From: Tanytarsus gracilentus
Lineage: Eukaryota > Arthropoda > Insecta > Diptera > Chironomidae
Assembly (NCBI GenBank): GCA_038502055.1
Contig: JAXRKN010000038.1
Coordinates: forward strand, 2,294,001 to 2,358,000
Length of the DNA: 64,000 nt
Reading direction: 5' to 3'
The stretch's first letter is position 1, and each line of letters begins with the position of its first letter. Both the position numbers and the translations under genes were made by a program. Positions 51,701-62,082 of this stretch are shown one piece after another. The notes beneath the pieces are model-generated. The model had not been told where the DNA came from. It saw nothing but the letters and a program-made list of their open reading frames with translations, and did not search any database.

Positions 51701-54700
51701 AAAACATTAATTAACTTTTTCCACAAATCTTACTTTCCACCACTTTACTAAATTAATTCTCTTACATTCCATTAAATCTGAAAAAAAATTTAACGAAGCT
51801 AATTTTACTCCCATTTTTTGCACTGCAAAAATTATAAAATGCTGCTGAAAAGCGAAAGAAAATTGCTCGCTATAGAAAATTGCACGATGATTATTTTGTC
51901 AAATTAAATTGTGAGCTCAAGAGAAGAGACCCAGAAAAAGTAAACGCAGCATAAAGTTGGTATTTAGAGTGTGACAAAATCTGATTAGGGCTATGAAGAA
52001 AAATTTTGCTCTCTCTTTATGCAATTTTTTTTCGCGTCTTCTCTCGAGAACTCATGTGGATTGTGATCACGAGCGTATGCAAATGATTTTGTCGCAAGCA
52101 TCAATTTCATGCTGAATGTGATCGCATAATTATTTTTTAAAGCTTGCAATTTTCCGGTAGCACTTTTTGTGAGATGAGTCACAAGATTTCTAGGACAGTG
52201 ATCGTCACTTGCGTCACTTTTATCTCTCGACGAATATCCGTAAAGTCGAGTGAAAGCAATTATGAAATGTTCAGAGCGAGTTTTTCTTCTTCCTCTCAAG
52301 TTAGTTCGTGAATAAGCTCGGCACAATTTAAGGCACGTAGCGGATGACTCAATTGTCACAATAAACAACGCATACTGATTTGACAATAAAAGTTTACTTA
52401 TGAACATAAACTTTTATTTTTTGGACATCACATTCCTTCTTAAAGCACCCACCATGTGCCAGATATTGTCGTCGTATAATGATGACACATTTACTTAAAT
52501 TAACGGTTTAAAGACTTATGATCCGTGTATTTATGGATTTCACACCGAATATATTAATGTAGCGAAAATCTTTATGAACAAAAGTCAATTGTCAAGTGAT
52601 TTTCTTTCATCATCGATTAACTTCAATCTGTTATTCTATCGTCAAGTGGGTCACATTTTGCTATAATTGCGCACTTACACAAAAGCTGTTTACTTTTCCG
52701 ATCACTATCTACATATTCGATTGATGAGTTGCAAATTCAAGATGGTAATTGTGAAAAGAAAAGAGAATGTGCTGCAATTATGTTTTATTAAGCGGTAAAT
52801 GCCGAAAATTATTATGACTTAAACGCTTAGACTTGAAAACAGTTTAAAATAGATTTGGAGTGTTGGATTCATCATGGCCTTAATTCGCCATCAGCAGCAC
52901 ATATATAATGACATATGAATTCACTCTCTGGAAGCCCTCGAAAATGAAATTAAACAAAGCATAAAATAAAATCGTCTTCATCATTTTTAGAACGGCACTT
53001 TTTTTGCTCTCACTAGCAGTCAATAATGCTGTCCGATTTACAAATTGAGTAATTTCCACCGTCTGAATTGTAATTTATGATGATCTCATCAGAGATTCAC
53101 ATGAGTGAGAGCGAGATGAAAAAAGAAATATTTCGAGTGTGAAATTAGCACAGAAAAATCTTTTCTTGGTCGCACATTAACCCAATAATGAGTTTTTCTT
53201 ACTTTTCTCATCAACCCTAAAAAAGAAATGCCTTAATTATCATTTTCGCGGGTTACTCTTGCATGGTCAAAGTCACTCAAACGCTCTCACTTATGAATGA
53301 ACGCGTGCTAGTTATGTAACTGTATCTCTGGTCTAGATAACAAAGCTCATCATTAAATTCACCGCTTCTGCTGGTCAGTTCTTACAATGTGAAACAATTA
53401 CTGATTGAAAAGCTCATGCTGAAAACATTTCCATTTAATGTTTTATAATGATCAATTCTCCATTTTTTCTCTTTATCGCTTCTCAAAGTAAGAAAAACTG
53501 TAAAAGTGCGATAAAAAAATATTTTTTGATTATGCGTTAAAAAAATTACTTTACCTAAACAGCCTGCTATGAGATAACATTCAATTGAAAAGTTATGTTG
53601 CATATTTATCATAATTCCATTTAATAAATTGTTTTTGAGGTTATACGGAGATTAATTTTATTATTATGCAGTTTTTCATGGCAAAAGAGTCCATGGAAAT
53701 TTTAAAAAATACACAAACAAAAAATATTTGTGAAAGACTTTAAAAATCAAGCTTTTTTAACCTCTCTGAAATTAAAAAGGAATTGATTACAAATAGGAAG
53801 CATTAATCACGGTTGTCGATATGTGAGAGAAAGCATAATCAACTCATATCGAACTTCCTCTCCATCCATTATTACACATTTATTATGTGTAAAGCACTTA
53901 ATACCCTCGCATTAATCCATTAAGTGACTATTAATTTCATAATGGACGTTAAGGTTCATAATTCGATTTTTCTCCTCCTTGAAGAGCTTTTTAATTAAGA
54001 CTCTAATGACAGGTTTATGTCAATGGTCTTGAGTCACTTTTACTTCCTTCTCTTTTCAATTTGATCAATGCCCTTCTTACTTCATTACTTTTGCTTTCTA
54101 TCGACAATCCGCGTGGGACTTTGTGTGGCATCTGTGACTCATTTGACAAATTGCGAAAGAGAAAATTAAAGAAATCTACGATGATCGTGAACTTGAACTG
54201 TGTGCTTTAAAGAAATTTCGTGCGGCGTGAGTTAATTTTTTTTGCTTAACCTTTCTTTCAGTTCTCAACGTAGCAGCTGGAAAAGCGCCAATGCAAATCT
54301 CAACAGATGGCTCCGGCATTCCACAAAAAGCCATCGACGGATCTACCTCATCCTTCTTCTCACCCGATACATGTTCACTCACAAAGTCAGAACGTGTTCC
54401 ATGGTGGTATGTGAATCTTCTCGAGCCGTATATGGTTCAATTAGTACGATTGGATTTTGGAAAATCATGTTGTGGTGAGTAAGCAAATGAAATGTGTCAA
54501 ACAGCGAGAGGAAAAGAAAAACAACTTTCTCCTCTTTTGTCTCGTCTCTCTTTTTTATATGCTAAATTAAAGACGCGCCACATGCAAAATTATCTCGAGA
54601 ATCATTAACGCATCATTTTCATCAAAATTGCCAATAAACATTTCGATTATTTTTTTTTATGGATGACAAAACTCTTTTTTGACTTTCCTTTTCTGAAATC

Positions 54701-57700
54701 TTTTTTTTTTGTTGGCGAAATTTTTAAATGTCAATGAACTTATGGTGTTATTTTTTTTTGAAATGTGATCGGCTCAGCTCACATTACACTTCATTTGAAT
54801 CTTGATCTATTTTGACACTTTCACTCCATATATTAAAACCGACATTAGAAACGAGATTTGCATGCGTGTGTGTGGCATTAAATGATAGAGATTGATTTTT
54901 GTGAATTTAATTATAAACAAGATGAGTCTGCAAACGGCGTTGCCATTTCCAATAGCTCCGCATAGATTAGTACCCTACTCCGTTGCAATGAGCATTAGCA
55001 AAGGCACTCTTGGTTAATCATGAAGGACATTCTTCAAAAATCATCAATGTAAATCGATTCCTGATGCAATAACGAGTTCAACGATACCCATGAAGCCATA
55101 GTTCTGAAAAATGGACATTAGTGGCACTCCTGGCCGGCCATGATGGACATTCTTCAAAAATCGTCAATGTCAATCGATTCCTGATGCAATGACGAGTTCA
55201 ACGACATACATGAAGCCATAGTTCTGAAAATGGACATTAGTGGCACTCCTGGCCGACCATGATGGACATTCCTCAAAAATCGTCAATGTCAATCGATTCC
55301 TGATGCAATGACGAGTTCAACGATACCCATGAAGCCATATAAGAGAAAATTTGTATGAAAAAGGACATTTTTGCACTCAGGGACGGTCCTTCGAGGGTCG
55401 TACCTCAAAACAAAATACTTCTTGCACAACTAGAACCAAAACCCAATCTCTAGCCACAAACCCGAATCAAATCCGACCAGCCGTTCTTGAGATATGGCGT
55501 TCACTAAGATCGTAAGAAAGTGAGAAAGTAAGAAAGTAAGATGACTTAAATGGCTCTAACTCCTCGTAGGATCAACCGATTTCAAATCTGTTTTCGCCAG
55601 TTTGTAGGGTTTGACTAGGCCTATCATTTGAGTATAAGTTTTGATATTGCAAAATGTAATTTCTTGGCACTAGGGGTCGAAAACAGGTTTTGGAAAAATC
55701 CAAAATTAATATATAGCGGAGCTATAATTTCTTAAATTAGAAAGATTAAAAAAATTTCATCACTTGATTTTGTCGATGAGAAATTTCCAAATTCATTGTC
55801 ACACCGGCGAACGACTCGAAATATTTCCACGGTGATCGTTAATGAGATTAGAAAGGAAAAGTCTAACTAACTGGCGATAATTGAACGATAAATTATTTTT
55901 TGGTGGAATACACGTTAATGTGTAATATATGAAAATTCTATCCATGCTACGACTTCAATCACGTAGGTTGTTTCGTTGCGGTTATTATACTTTAGTTCAC
56001 TCATCACAAATTGACTTTCACTTAAATCAAAACAAAACTCCGACAAATTATGTCTTAGATTCTTGGACATACCGAATGAAATGCTATTAGATTGTTATTG
56101 AGTAATAAAATTAAAGGAGACTTTCCCTTTTTTTCTCAATCATACACTTATATGTGCTCGCTCGGCGTTAATGCCGCACATAAACATTTCTGTAATGACT
56201 TCAGATTGAATGCGAGAAATTTTTATCGTTTTTAATGAAATTATGCTGCCTTGAGATTAACATTCGAGGAAATGTTTCGGCTCTCATGAGTTGAAATGTT
56301 AACAACATTCGATTCTTATTTTTAAACCGATTTTATTCAACCATTTGTTGTAAATAATTCAAACAAATTACAAGCTTTTTTTGATAACAAATTTGTTTCA
56401 TTTAACAACACATTCAACGCATCGGAAGCAAAAACTTATGTGCGAAATGAGCGTTACAGCATAAGCAGCATGCTTCTGACTTAATCATAATTTCCTGCCC
56501 AACACTCTAAATGATTAATTTTAATGCGTTCATTGATTTTGCATAACATCTCTTATGTAGGTGAAAGAAATATTTCACATCGAGCCATAAAAAAAGATTT
56601 ACAGCAATTTGTTTTGTAATTTTTAGAGCTTCTCAAATATTTTTTTAATAATCAAATTATTACAAAATTTTCAAAAGATCTCATAAAAAAATTCAATTTT
56701 CAAATCATCAAGCGGTCTTTAGCACTTCAAACAACCATTGACTAATGTTCAATCAAGCAGTAAACTTATGAAGTGCAACTGTATTTTATTATCGAAATTA
56801 CAAACTCTCTCGAGAGATAGCTGTAATCGATCAAAAAAATTTCACTTTCAATTTACGTCATAATTTTAACGATATGCTTCGTATCTCTCTATCAGGTAAC
56901 AATAAACCCGCAACAATTGTTGTGCGTGTCGGAAATAACCGGCCTGACTTGGGAACGAATCCAATTTGCAATCGATTTACGGGAGTACTGGAAGAGGGTC
57001 AACCGTTATTCCTTCCATGCAATCCGCCAATGCCCGGCGCATTCGTTTCGGTGCATCTTGAAGTTAACCAACCGGCAGCGCTCTCAATTTGCGAGGCATT
57101 CGTTTATACCGATCAAGCACTACCCATCGAACGCTGTCCATCATTCCGTGATCAACCTCCAGGCGCTTTGGCATCATACAATGGAAAATGCTACATCTTT
57201 TACAATCGTCAGCCGATGAATCTTCGTGATGCTTTGCAGTTCTGCCGATCACGCGGTGGCACCTTAATTAATGAGTCAAATCCGGCCTTGCAAGGTTTCA
57301 TTAGTTGGGAGCTTTGGAGACGACATCGCAGCGATGTCTCGTCACAATATTGGATGGGTGCTGTTAGATCGAATGAAGATCGCAACACATGGAAGTGGAT
57401 TGGAGGTGACGACGTGACAGTTTCATTCTGGAATTTGCCTGGAGGCGATGAAGATTGTTCTCGCTATGATGGATCTAAAGGCTGGCTATGGAGTGACACT
57501 AATTGTAATACGCAGTTGAATTTCATTTGTCAACATCAGCCCAAGACATGCGGACGGCCAGAGCAGCCTCCGAATTCAACGATGGTTACGCCGAGTGGAT
57601 ATGATGTTGGTGCAAGTGTGGACTATAAGTGTGACGAAGGACATTTGCTTATTGGACCATCATCAAGGACGTGTCTCGAAACTGGTTTCTACAACGAATT

Positions 57701-60700
57701 TCCACCAGTCTGTAAATACATTGAATGCGGTCTTCCTGCTTCAATTCCACACGGAACATATGAACTTGTTAATGGATCCGTTGGATATCTCAGTCAAGTT
57801 GCCTATCAATGCCTCGAAGGCTATCAAATGTTGGGTCGTGCAATGCTCACTTGTGACATCGATGAGAGGTAATAAAAAATCTGATTTAAAATTAATTAAA
57901 TTATTAAAATTTGTAATTAATAGATGGAACGGACCACCGCCACGTTGTGAGGTCATTGAGTGTGACCCACTACCACCGAACCATAAGAATGCCAAAGTTT
58001 TCACTGCAAATGGAACTTTCTATGGTTCAAAGGCTGAAATACAGTGCACACGTGGTTTCAAGCTTGATGGACCAAATTTCATTACTTGCACAGCGACCGG
58101 ACAGTGGAGTGGCCCAATTTCAAATTGCGTTGAAGATGAGACCGCAACAATTCGCGTATCGACACCCACTGTGCCAGCAACAACTCTCACTAGAAGTCGA
58201 CCATCGCAGCCATCGAGAAAGACTTCAACTTCTGTGCGAACAAGCAGTCGCTTTACAACATCCACAACAACAACGACCAAGAAACCAATTCCAGTCATTC
58301 CAGCAATTTCAGTTGATTTGGAAACGGAAGATGATAAAAATGAAAGTGACTTACTTCCCGGCACAGTTCGTCAGGAATATCCAGGAAGACGACCAGTTAT
58401 CACAATACCAAAGAATAACAATCCACAACCACCTCCATCGACAACCTCAACAACAACGACACGCAGAACTGAAACTACAACGAAAAATATTCAGGAAGAA
58501 ATCGATGCAGCACATCCAGGCGACAATGAAGTTGCAGGAACGCACAATAATGTGTAAGTTATTAATTTTTTCAATTTTTATAAATTCAAAACTAATAAAT
58601 TTCTAACAACTTATTAAGGCACAATCATAATCACGATGTTGACGTTCCAACGTCACTAGATGGTGATGAAAATGTTCCACCAACCTCAACATACGGAGCA
58701 AGATTCAGCATGAGCTCAATCATCGCTCTCTCGTCATTCGGTGCATTTGTAATTTTGGCAGCTCTCATCACCACAATTGTCGTCATTGTACGAAGGTAAG
58801 TGAAGCGTTCATTGCGAATTATCTAAGCTTTCTATCTCTTCCTCATATTCTTTCGAGCACCAGCTTATGACACCCAAAATATTCCTTTTTCCTATGCAAT
58901 GAATATAAAAAAAATATAAATGATTTTGATTTGCTGTGAAATGCACGATGTAATAAGCACTGAGTTGAGTTTTTGTAGATTTCTTTTAGTGTATATAAAA
59001 TTAATTAATTAATTATTGAAAGTTCCATGAGGGCACATGATAGGATGCGACACACCTGAAACGACAATTGACTGCTGCAGCGCACAAACTCTAACTCTAT
59101 CCTCTTACTGTCTCTTCTCTCGCTTTCTCTCTCTCTCTTTAACTTCATCTACCTTTTTGGCGTATCTTCATGCTCTATATGCAACCAAAATCGATTCAAT
59201 TTTTTCTAATTCTTCTTTTCCCTTTTTTTCGGGTACTCGAAAAAAAATGTTTCAAAAAAATTTTAATTCTCTTGAAAAATCAGCACAAATTCGTCACGCG
59301 AAGAAAATCGACAGCCGCAAAATTTGTTGAGTACCAACACGACATTATCGAAATCACAATTTTATGCGGAGTCGCACGATCATTTGCCCTCAAGGTGGTA
59401 CACGGTGCTTACACTGCCCTTTCCCGATCAAAAACTCGGCAGACGCGATATCAGTACATTTGGGCGACATGGCTTTTACCAATCGAGGGCTGGCTACTTC
59501 AGCGAGCAACCATCGCCACCGTTATGATTAGAAAATGTGTCGATGACTCAACCAGATAATGCCATAATTTGCCATAGTTTTCATTACCAAACATACGATA
59601 GAATTATGTAAGGTTTTTAATGAAATTTTTCTTAGAATAGAGCACACAAATGTCTATCGGTCATTGACTCTTCTCGATCGTAGTGAAAAAAATATTTCGA
59701 AACCAAATGAATTGGTTTGAGGTGGTTGTGAAAATTTTTTTTTGATACCACCTCAAACTTCTCTCCCCTACAAAATTGTATCAAAATTTAACCTCTAATC
59801 AAAATTTTTAGAAACCGAACCACTACTCAACATTATCGGCACAGGGCCTCACCTGATTGCAACACAGTCGCTTCCTTTGACAGTTCCAGTTCCGAGTCAC
59901 GTAATGGACTTAATAGGTATAACCTAACTTTTATTTCCGCATGCGCACTCCTTCATGTTTAAGCCTAAAAAGTGTTTTACTCACGATGACGGTTAATTGG
60001 AAGCATTTATCAATTTTCCAGATATTATCGTCAAGCGTGGGAAAATCTCCATGAGTCAGCATCAAAGAATCACAATCAGTTGAGAAGGAAGGAGACACTT
60101 GATGCACCAAATCTCAGTCGATCTCGTGACAATCTTGACAGGTAAAAGATTTTTTTCATTAATTACTTTCCGCTTGAATTTTTGTGATGTGTCTGTGTAA
60201 AAAATGTCCTCTTGGTATTGCTTGTAAATTTCAAAGAACTTATTTTTTCCTCTGAACATAAACCGTTGGAGCCTAAATTTATAAAGTTACTTTTTTTCAA
60301 TTGTCTATTGAAAATACGTTGAAGCCGAGATTTAAATTTATTTTTTTTTTTGTTTAATTTTAATAAATTTATTTTTTTTGTTGAGTGTAAATTAACTTAC
60401 GGAACAAAACTTTTGAACTGTACAGCTTTCTCAGTAGGTCACGGGAGAATCTCTCGAGGGGACGTGATTATGGACGTGATAGTCTCGGCCTTCGAGACGG
60501 CTCCGAAATGGTTGTGTCTGATGCATGTGTGAAAGGTAAGCTTGGCTATCTTTTTCTTGTGTTCTTCTTTCTGTAAAATGTTTTTTGTTGTGTTTTTGTG
60601 TCTTTTTTCCCTGTTTTGCACTCCTTTCAAATTTCAATAGAAAATTGCAAAAAAAAATTAAAACTGGAAAATTTTAAAATTTTCCTCGATACAAAATTAA

Positions 60701-60831
60701 TTAATTTAAATTTTTATTGTTTCATTTCAGGAGAAAGAAAGCGCCACCACCATCATCATCACCACAATAAAAGTCGAAACAGCAGCGAGTTTAGAGATCA
60801 AAGCGGAAGCCGAAATCGTCACAACTATTGA
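39713..60831 (+). CDS. fw: Furrowed: selectin-like receptor with sushi, fucolectin-like and C-type lectin domains
   Basis: Type I membrane adhesion receptor. In Drosophila, Furrowed takes part in eye and bristle development and planar polarity. Exons: 39713-39785, 47045-47221, 54262-54474, 56896-57868, 57924-58553, 58619-58795, 59812-59916, 60022-60141, 60426-60535 and 60731-60831 (892 residues). The signal peptide covers residues 1-23 and a sushi/CCP domain about 27-82. A fucolectin/F5-8-type module runs at about 84-226 (AIDGSTSSFFSPDTCS, WWYVNL, ICEAFVY). The C-type lectin domain is at about 235-366 (CYIFYN, WMGAVR, WLWSDTNC, FICQ) and lacks a classical EPN/QPD sugar triplet. Three more CCPs follow at about 373-550, then a Thr/Pro-rich stalk to 700. 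The TM is at about 721-746 (AFVILAALITTIVVIV) and the cytoplasmic tail holds seven His (865-871) and Arg/Ser repeats (SRSRENLSRGRD). Introns around the sushi and fucolectin exons are phase 1. An alternative terminal exon at 59284 would replace the tail. Confidence 0.93.
39786..47044 (+). other. furrowed intron 1 (7.26 kb)
   Basis: AT-rich intron between the signal-peptide exon and the first sushi exon, joined in phase 1. Short ORFs on both strands show no family resemblance and I see no nested gene, RNA gene or transposon. One RORE-like sequence (40194-40204) is listed separately. Confidence 0.75.
40194..40204 (+). promoter_or_regulatory. RORE-like site in furrowed intron 1
   Basis: AAAGTAGGTCA fits the ROR/HR3 monomer pattern (A/T-rich 5' flank, then TAGGTCA). 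An 11-bp match in 64 kb can occur by chance; functional assignment is speculative. Confidence 0.2.
47504..47521. repeat. CT dinucleotide microsatellite
   Basis: A run of about nine TC units in furrowed intron 2. Its reverse complement is a GAGA run, a possible GAGA-factor binding stretch, but such runs are common in insect introns. Confidence 0.8.
49712..49730. repeat. GAT trinucleotide microsatellite
   Basis: About six GAT units in furrowed intron 2; non-coding. Confidence 0.8.
54952..55725. mobile_element. Transposon-like segment in furrowed intron 3, bounded by short inverted repeats
   Basis: ATAGCTCCGC at 54952-54961 is mirrored by its exact reverse complement GCGGAGCTAT at 55716-55725, and similarity continues weakly inward for about ten bases. 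Between them lie a 120-bp tandem array (54988-55339), a purine-rich run of GTAAGAAA-like 8-mers (55512-55542) and unique sequence clearly less AT-rich than the intron around it. No protein is encoded. No clear target duplication was found, so the superfamily and exact ends are open; the segment may be a non-autonomous DNA element or several nested repeats. Confidence 0.45.
54988..55339. repeat. Three tandem copies of a 119-123 bp unit
   Basis: Copies begin at 54988, 55111 and 55230. Each contains ATGGACATTAGTGGCACTCC (first copy diverged), CTTCAAAAATCGTCAATGTC, GATTCCTGATGCAATGACGA and CATGAAGCCATA in the same order. Copies 2 and 3 are nearly identical while copy 1 is more diverged, pointing to a recent duplication of the second unit. 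Confidence 0.9.
59284..59527 (+). CDS. Alternative terminal exon of furrowed (different cytoplasmic tail)
   Basis: The TM exon ends at 58795 in phase 2 (AG). An acceptor AATCAG at 59278-59283 preceded by TTTTAATTCTCTT opens a frame that completes a Ser codon and runs 81 residues to TGA at 59525-59527. The product would be 828 residues, with a tail rich in aromatic residues (FYAESHDHLPSRWYTVLTLP, FGRHGFYQSRAGYF, EQPSPPL). The composition is not simple sequence and codon choice looks coding. Skipping this exon gives the 892-residue form via 59812. No AATAAA is visible between 59528 and 59811, which weakens the case for a separate 3' end here. Confidence 0.5.
59715..59758 (+). other. 12-bp perfect hairpin between alternative furrowed 3' exons
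   Basis: GTTTGAGGTGGT (59715-59726) and ACCACCTCAAAC (59747-59758) are exact reverse complements around a 20-base, U-rich loop, with a G-U pair possible outside. The stem ends 52 bases before the acceptor AG of the next exon (59810-59811), in the region where the branch point and pyrimidine tract should lie. Confidence 0.7.
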
Positions 60832-61880
60832 CAACATCGAATGGTTATCACTATCAACATAGATGAATAACTTCTTCTTCCTTAACCTCCATCCAACACA
60901 ACTTTTTCTCTTAAGCTTAGGAATTAATTTAAAGTTAAAAGCGAAAAAATATGTGTAAAATTTTCTTTAGATTTTCTGTAAATTACGTAAAGAAATTTAT
61001 ATGTGTCAAAAATACTCCTCATAATGCTATGAAAGTGAATTTTTAAATTTTTTACGATCTTAAACTAAAGTTAGATGCACTTAAAGAAATTTTCCACCTG
61101 ATAGTGATTAACCTCATTTCTTTTTTCAAACTTCTAAATTTTATCTGCACACTTTGACTCTCCTCAGCTTATAGATGATGAAAGTTTCTTTAAGTGTACC
61201 TCGATCCGGCTTCCAATTTGCGAAATATTCTCGCGAGCTGCATTTGAGCGATTTTTTATGGAATAAATTTTTGCAGCATTTATTTAAAAATATAATTGAA
61301 AAAATCCCTATTTATTTTTTTGAACTAACCGAAACTAGATTTTAGTGAGACGACAATAAATATTAAAAAAATGTCACTTGACCATTTCTAAATATCACAC
61401 ACGATTTTGTATTTAGAATTTGTCGATTGATTAGCATGAAAATGAATTTTCCTCATTGTTGTTGCACAAACTTTTTTAAAAGAAAATATTCGCAATTTTT
61501 TTTTGGTGCCATTAAGGGCAAAAAATCTTTATCACGATTTGCAATTGAGAATATCAAAGGATTATTAAAAACATATATTATTGGAGAATTTTGTGAGTGA
61601 AAAAGGATTATAGTGCAATATCTTATTATTTTCTTCCTTTCTCCGTCAAATAATTGCTATTGGATTGCACCGAATTTACACGCACATACATAAAAAATTG
61701 CAACCACTTCACTTTAATCTGTTAAATGCTTTTTTTGTGTAATTATAAAATTTAGCTAGATAGTAAGAATTTTTATGAGAAATATTAGTGTTATGCGAAC
61801 ACAAGAGAAAAACTTTGTACATATGAATCTGAAAATGAAAGAGGAAAATCTAGTTGAATAAAAAAGAGAAATATTCTTTT
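60832..61880 (+). other. Probable 3' UTR of furrowed
   Basis: About 1 kb of AT-rich non-coding sequence follows the stop at 60829-60831. AATAAA at 61857-61862 is the best end signal. The Fatp stop codon on the other strand is about 200 bp further on. Confidence 0.5.
61857..61862 (+). terminator. Poly(A) signal of furrowed
   Basis: AATAAA within GTTGAATAAAAAAGAG, about 1.03 kb after the furrowed stop codon. Confidence 0.45.
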
Positions 61881-62004
61881 TCTAATTTTAAAAATAAAGT
61901 TTTAGTTTTGAATTTTTTTGAATTTTCAGTAACCTAGAAATTTTTTAAGAGCAGAAACAAAAAATCAAGATGGAAATTTTTATAACAATTTTAAATTTTT
62001 AAAA

Positions 62005-62010
62005 TTTATT
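62005..62010 (-). terminator. Poly(A) signal of Fatp
   Basis: TTTATT on the plus strand (AATAAA on the minus strand), about 73 bp past the Fatp stop codon. Confidence 0.45.
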
Positions 62011-62082
62011 CAATTTTTTTAATCAACAATTTAAATTTAAGTCAAACAACCAATAAAAATTTAATCTAAATTTGGTCTAAAA

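Larger units (their letters stand above)
47222..54261 (+). other. furrowed intron 2 (7.04 kb)
   Basis: AT-rich intron between the sushi and fucolectin exons. It contains a CT dinucleotide run (47504-47521) and a GAT run (49712-49730). A 138-codon minus-strand ORF at 51991-52407 starts with ATG but resembles nothing I know and has no splice partners. Nothing else recognised. Confidence 0.75.
54475..56895 (+). other. furrowed intron 3 (2.42 kb)
   Basis: Phase-1 intron that splits the fucolectin-like domain. It contains the transposon-like segment at 54952-55725. The rest is AT-rich with nothing recognised. Confidence 0.75.

Noticed and set aside
51991..52407. 138-codon minus-strand ORF in furrowed intron 2
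   Set aside because: It starts with ATG and is longer than most here, but it resembles no family I know, shows no signal peptide or domain pattern and has no obvious promoter. A chance ORF is more likely; conservation in relatives would reverse this.
59037..59330. 97-codon ORF after the furrowed TM exon
   Set aside because: It is Ser/Phe/Leu-rich and lies in intron sequence with long T runs. The neighbouring in-phase exon at 59284 fits better.
59170..59559. 129-codon ORF overlapping the alternative furrowed exon
   Set aside because: It is in another frame and is not reachable in phase from the TM exon with the AATCAG acceptor.
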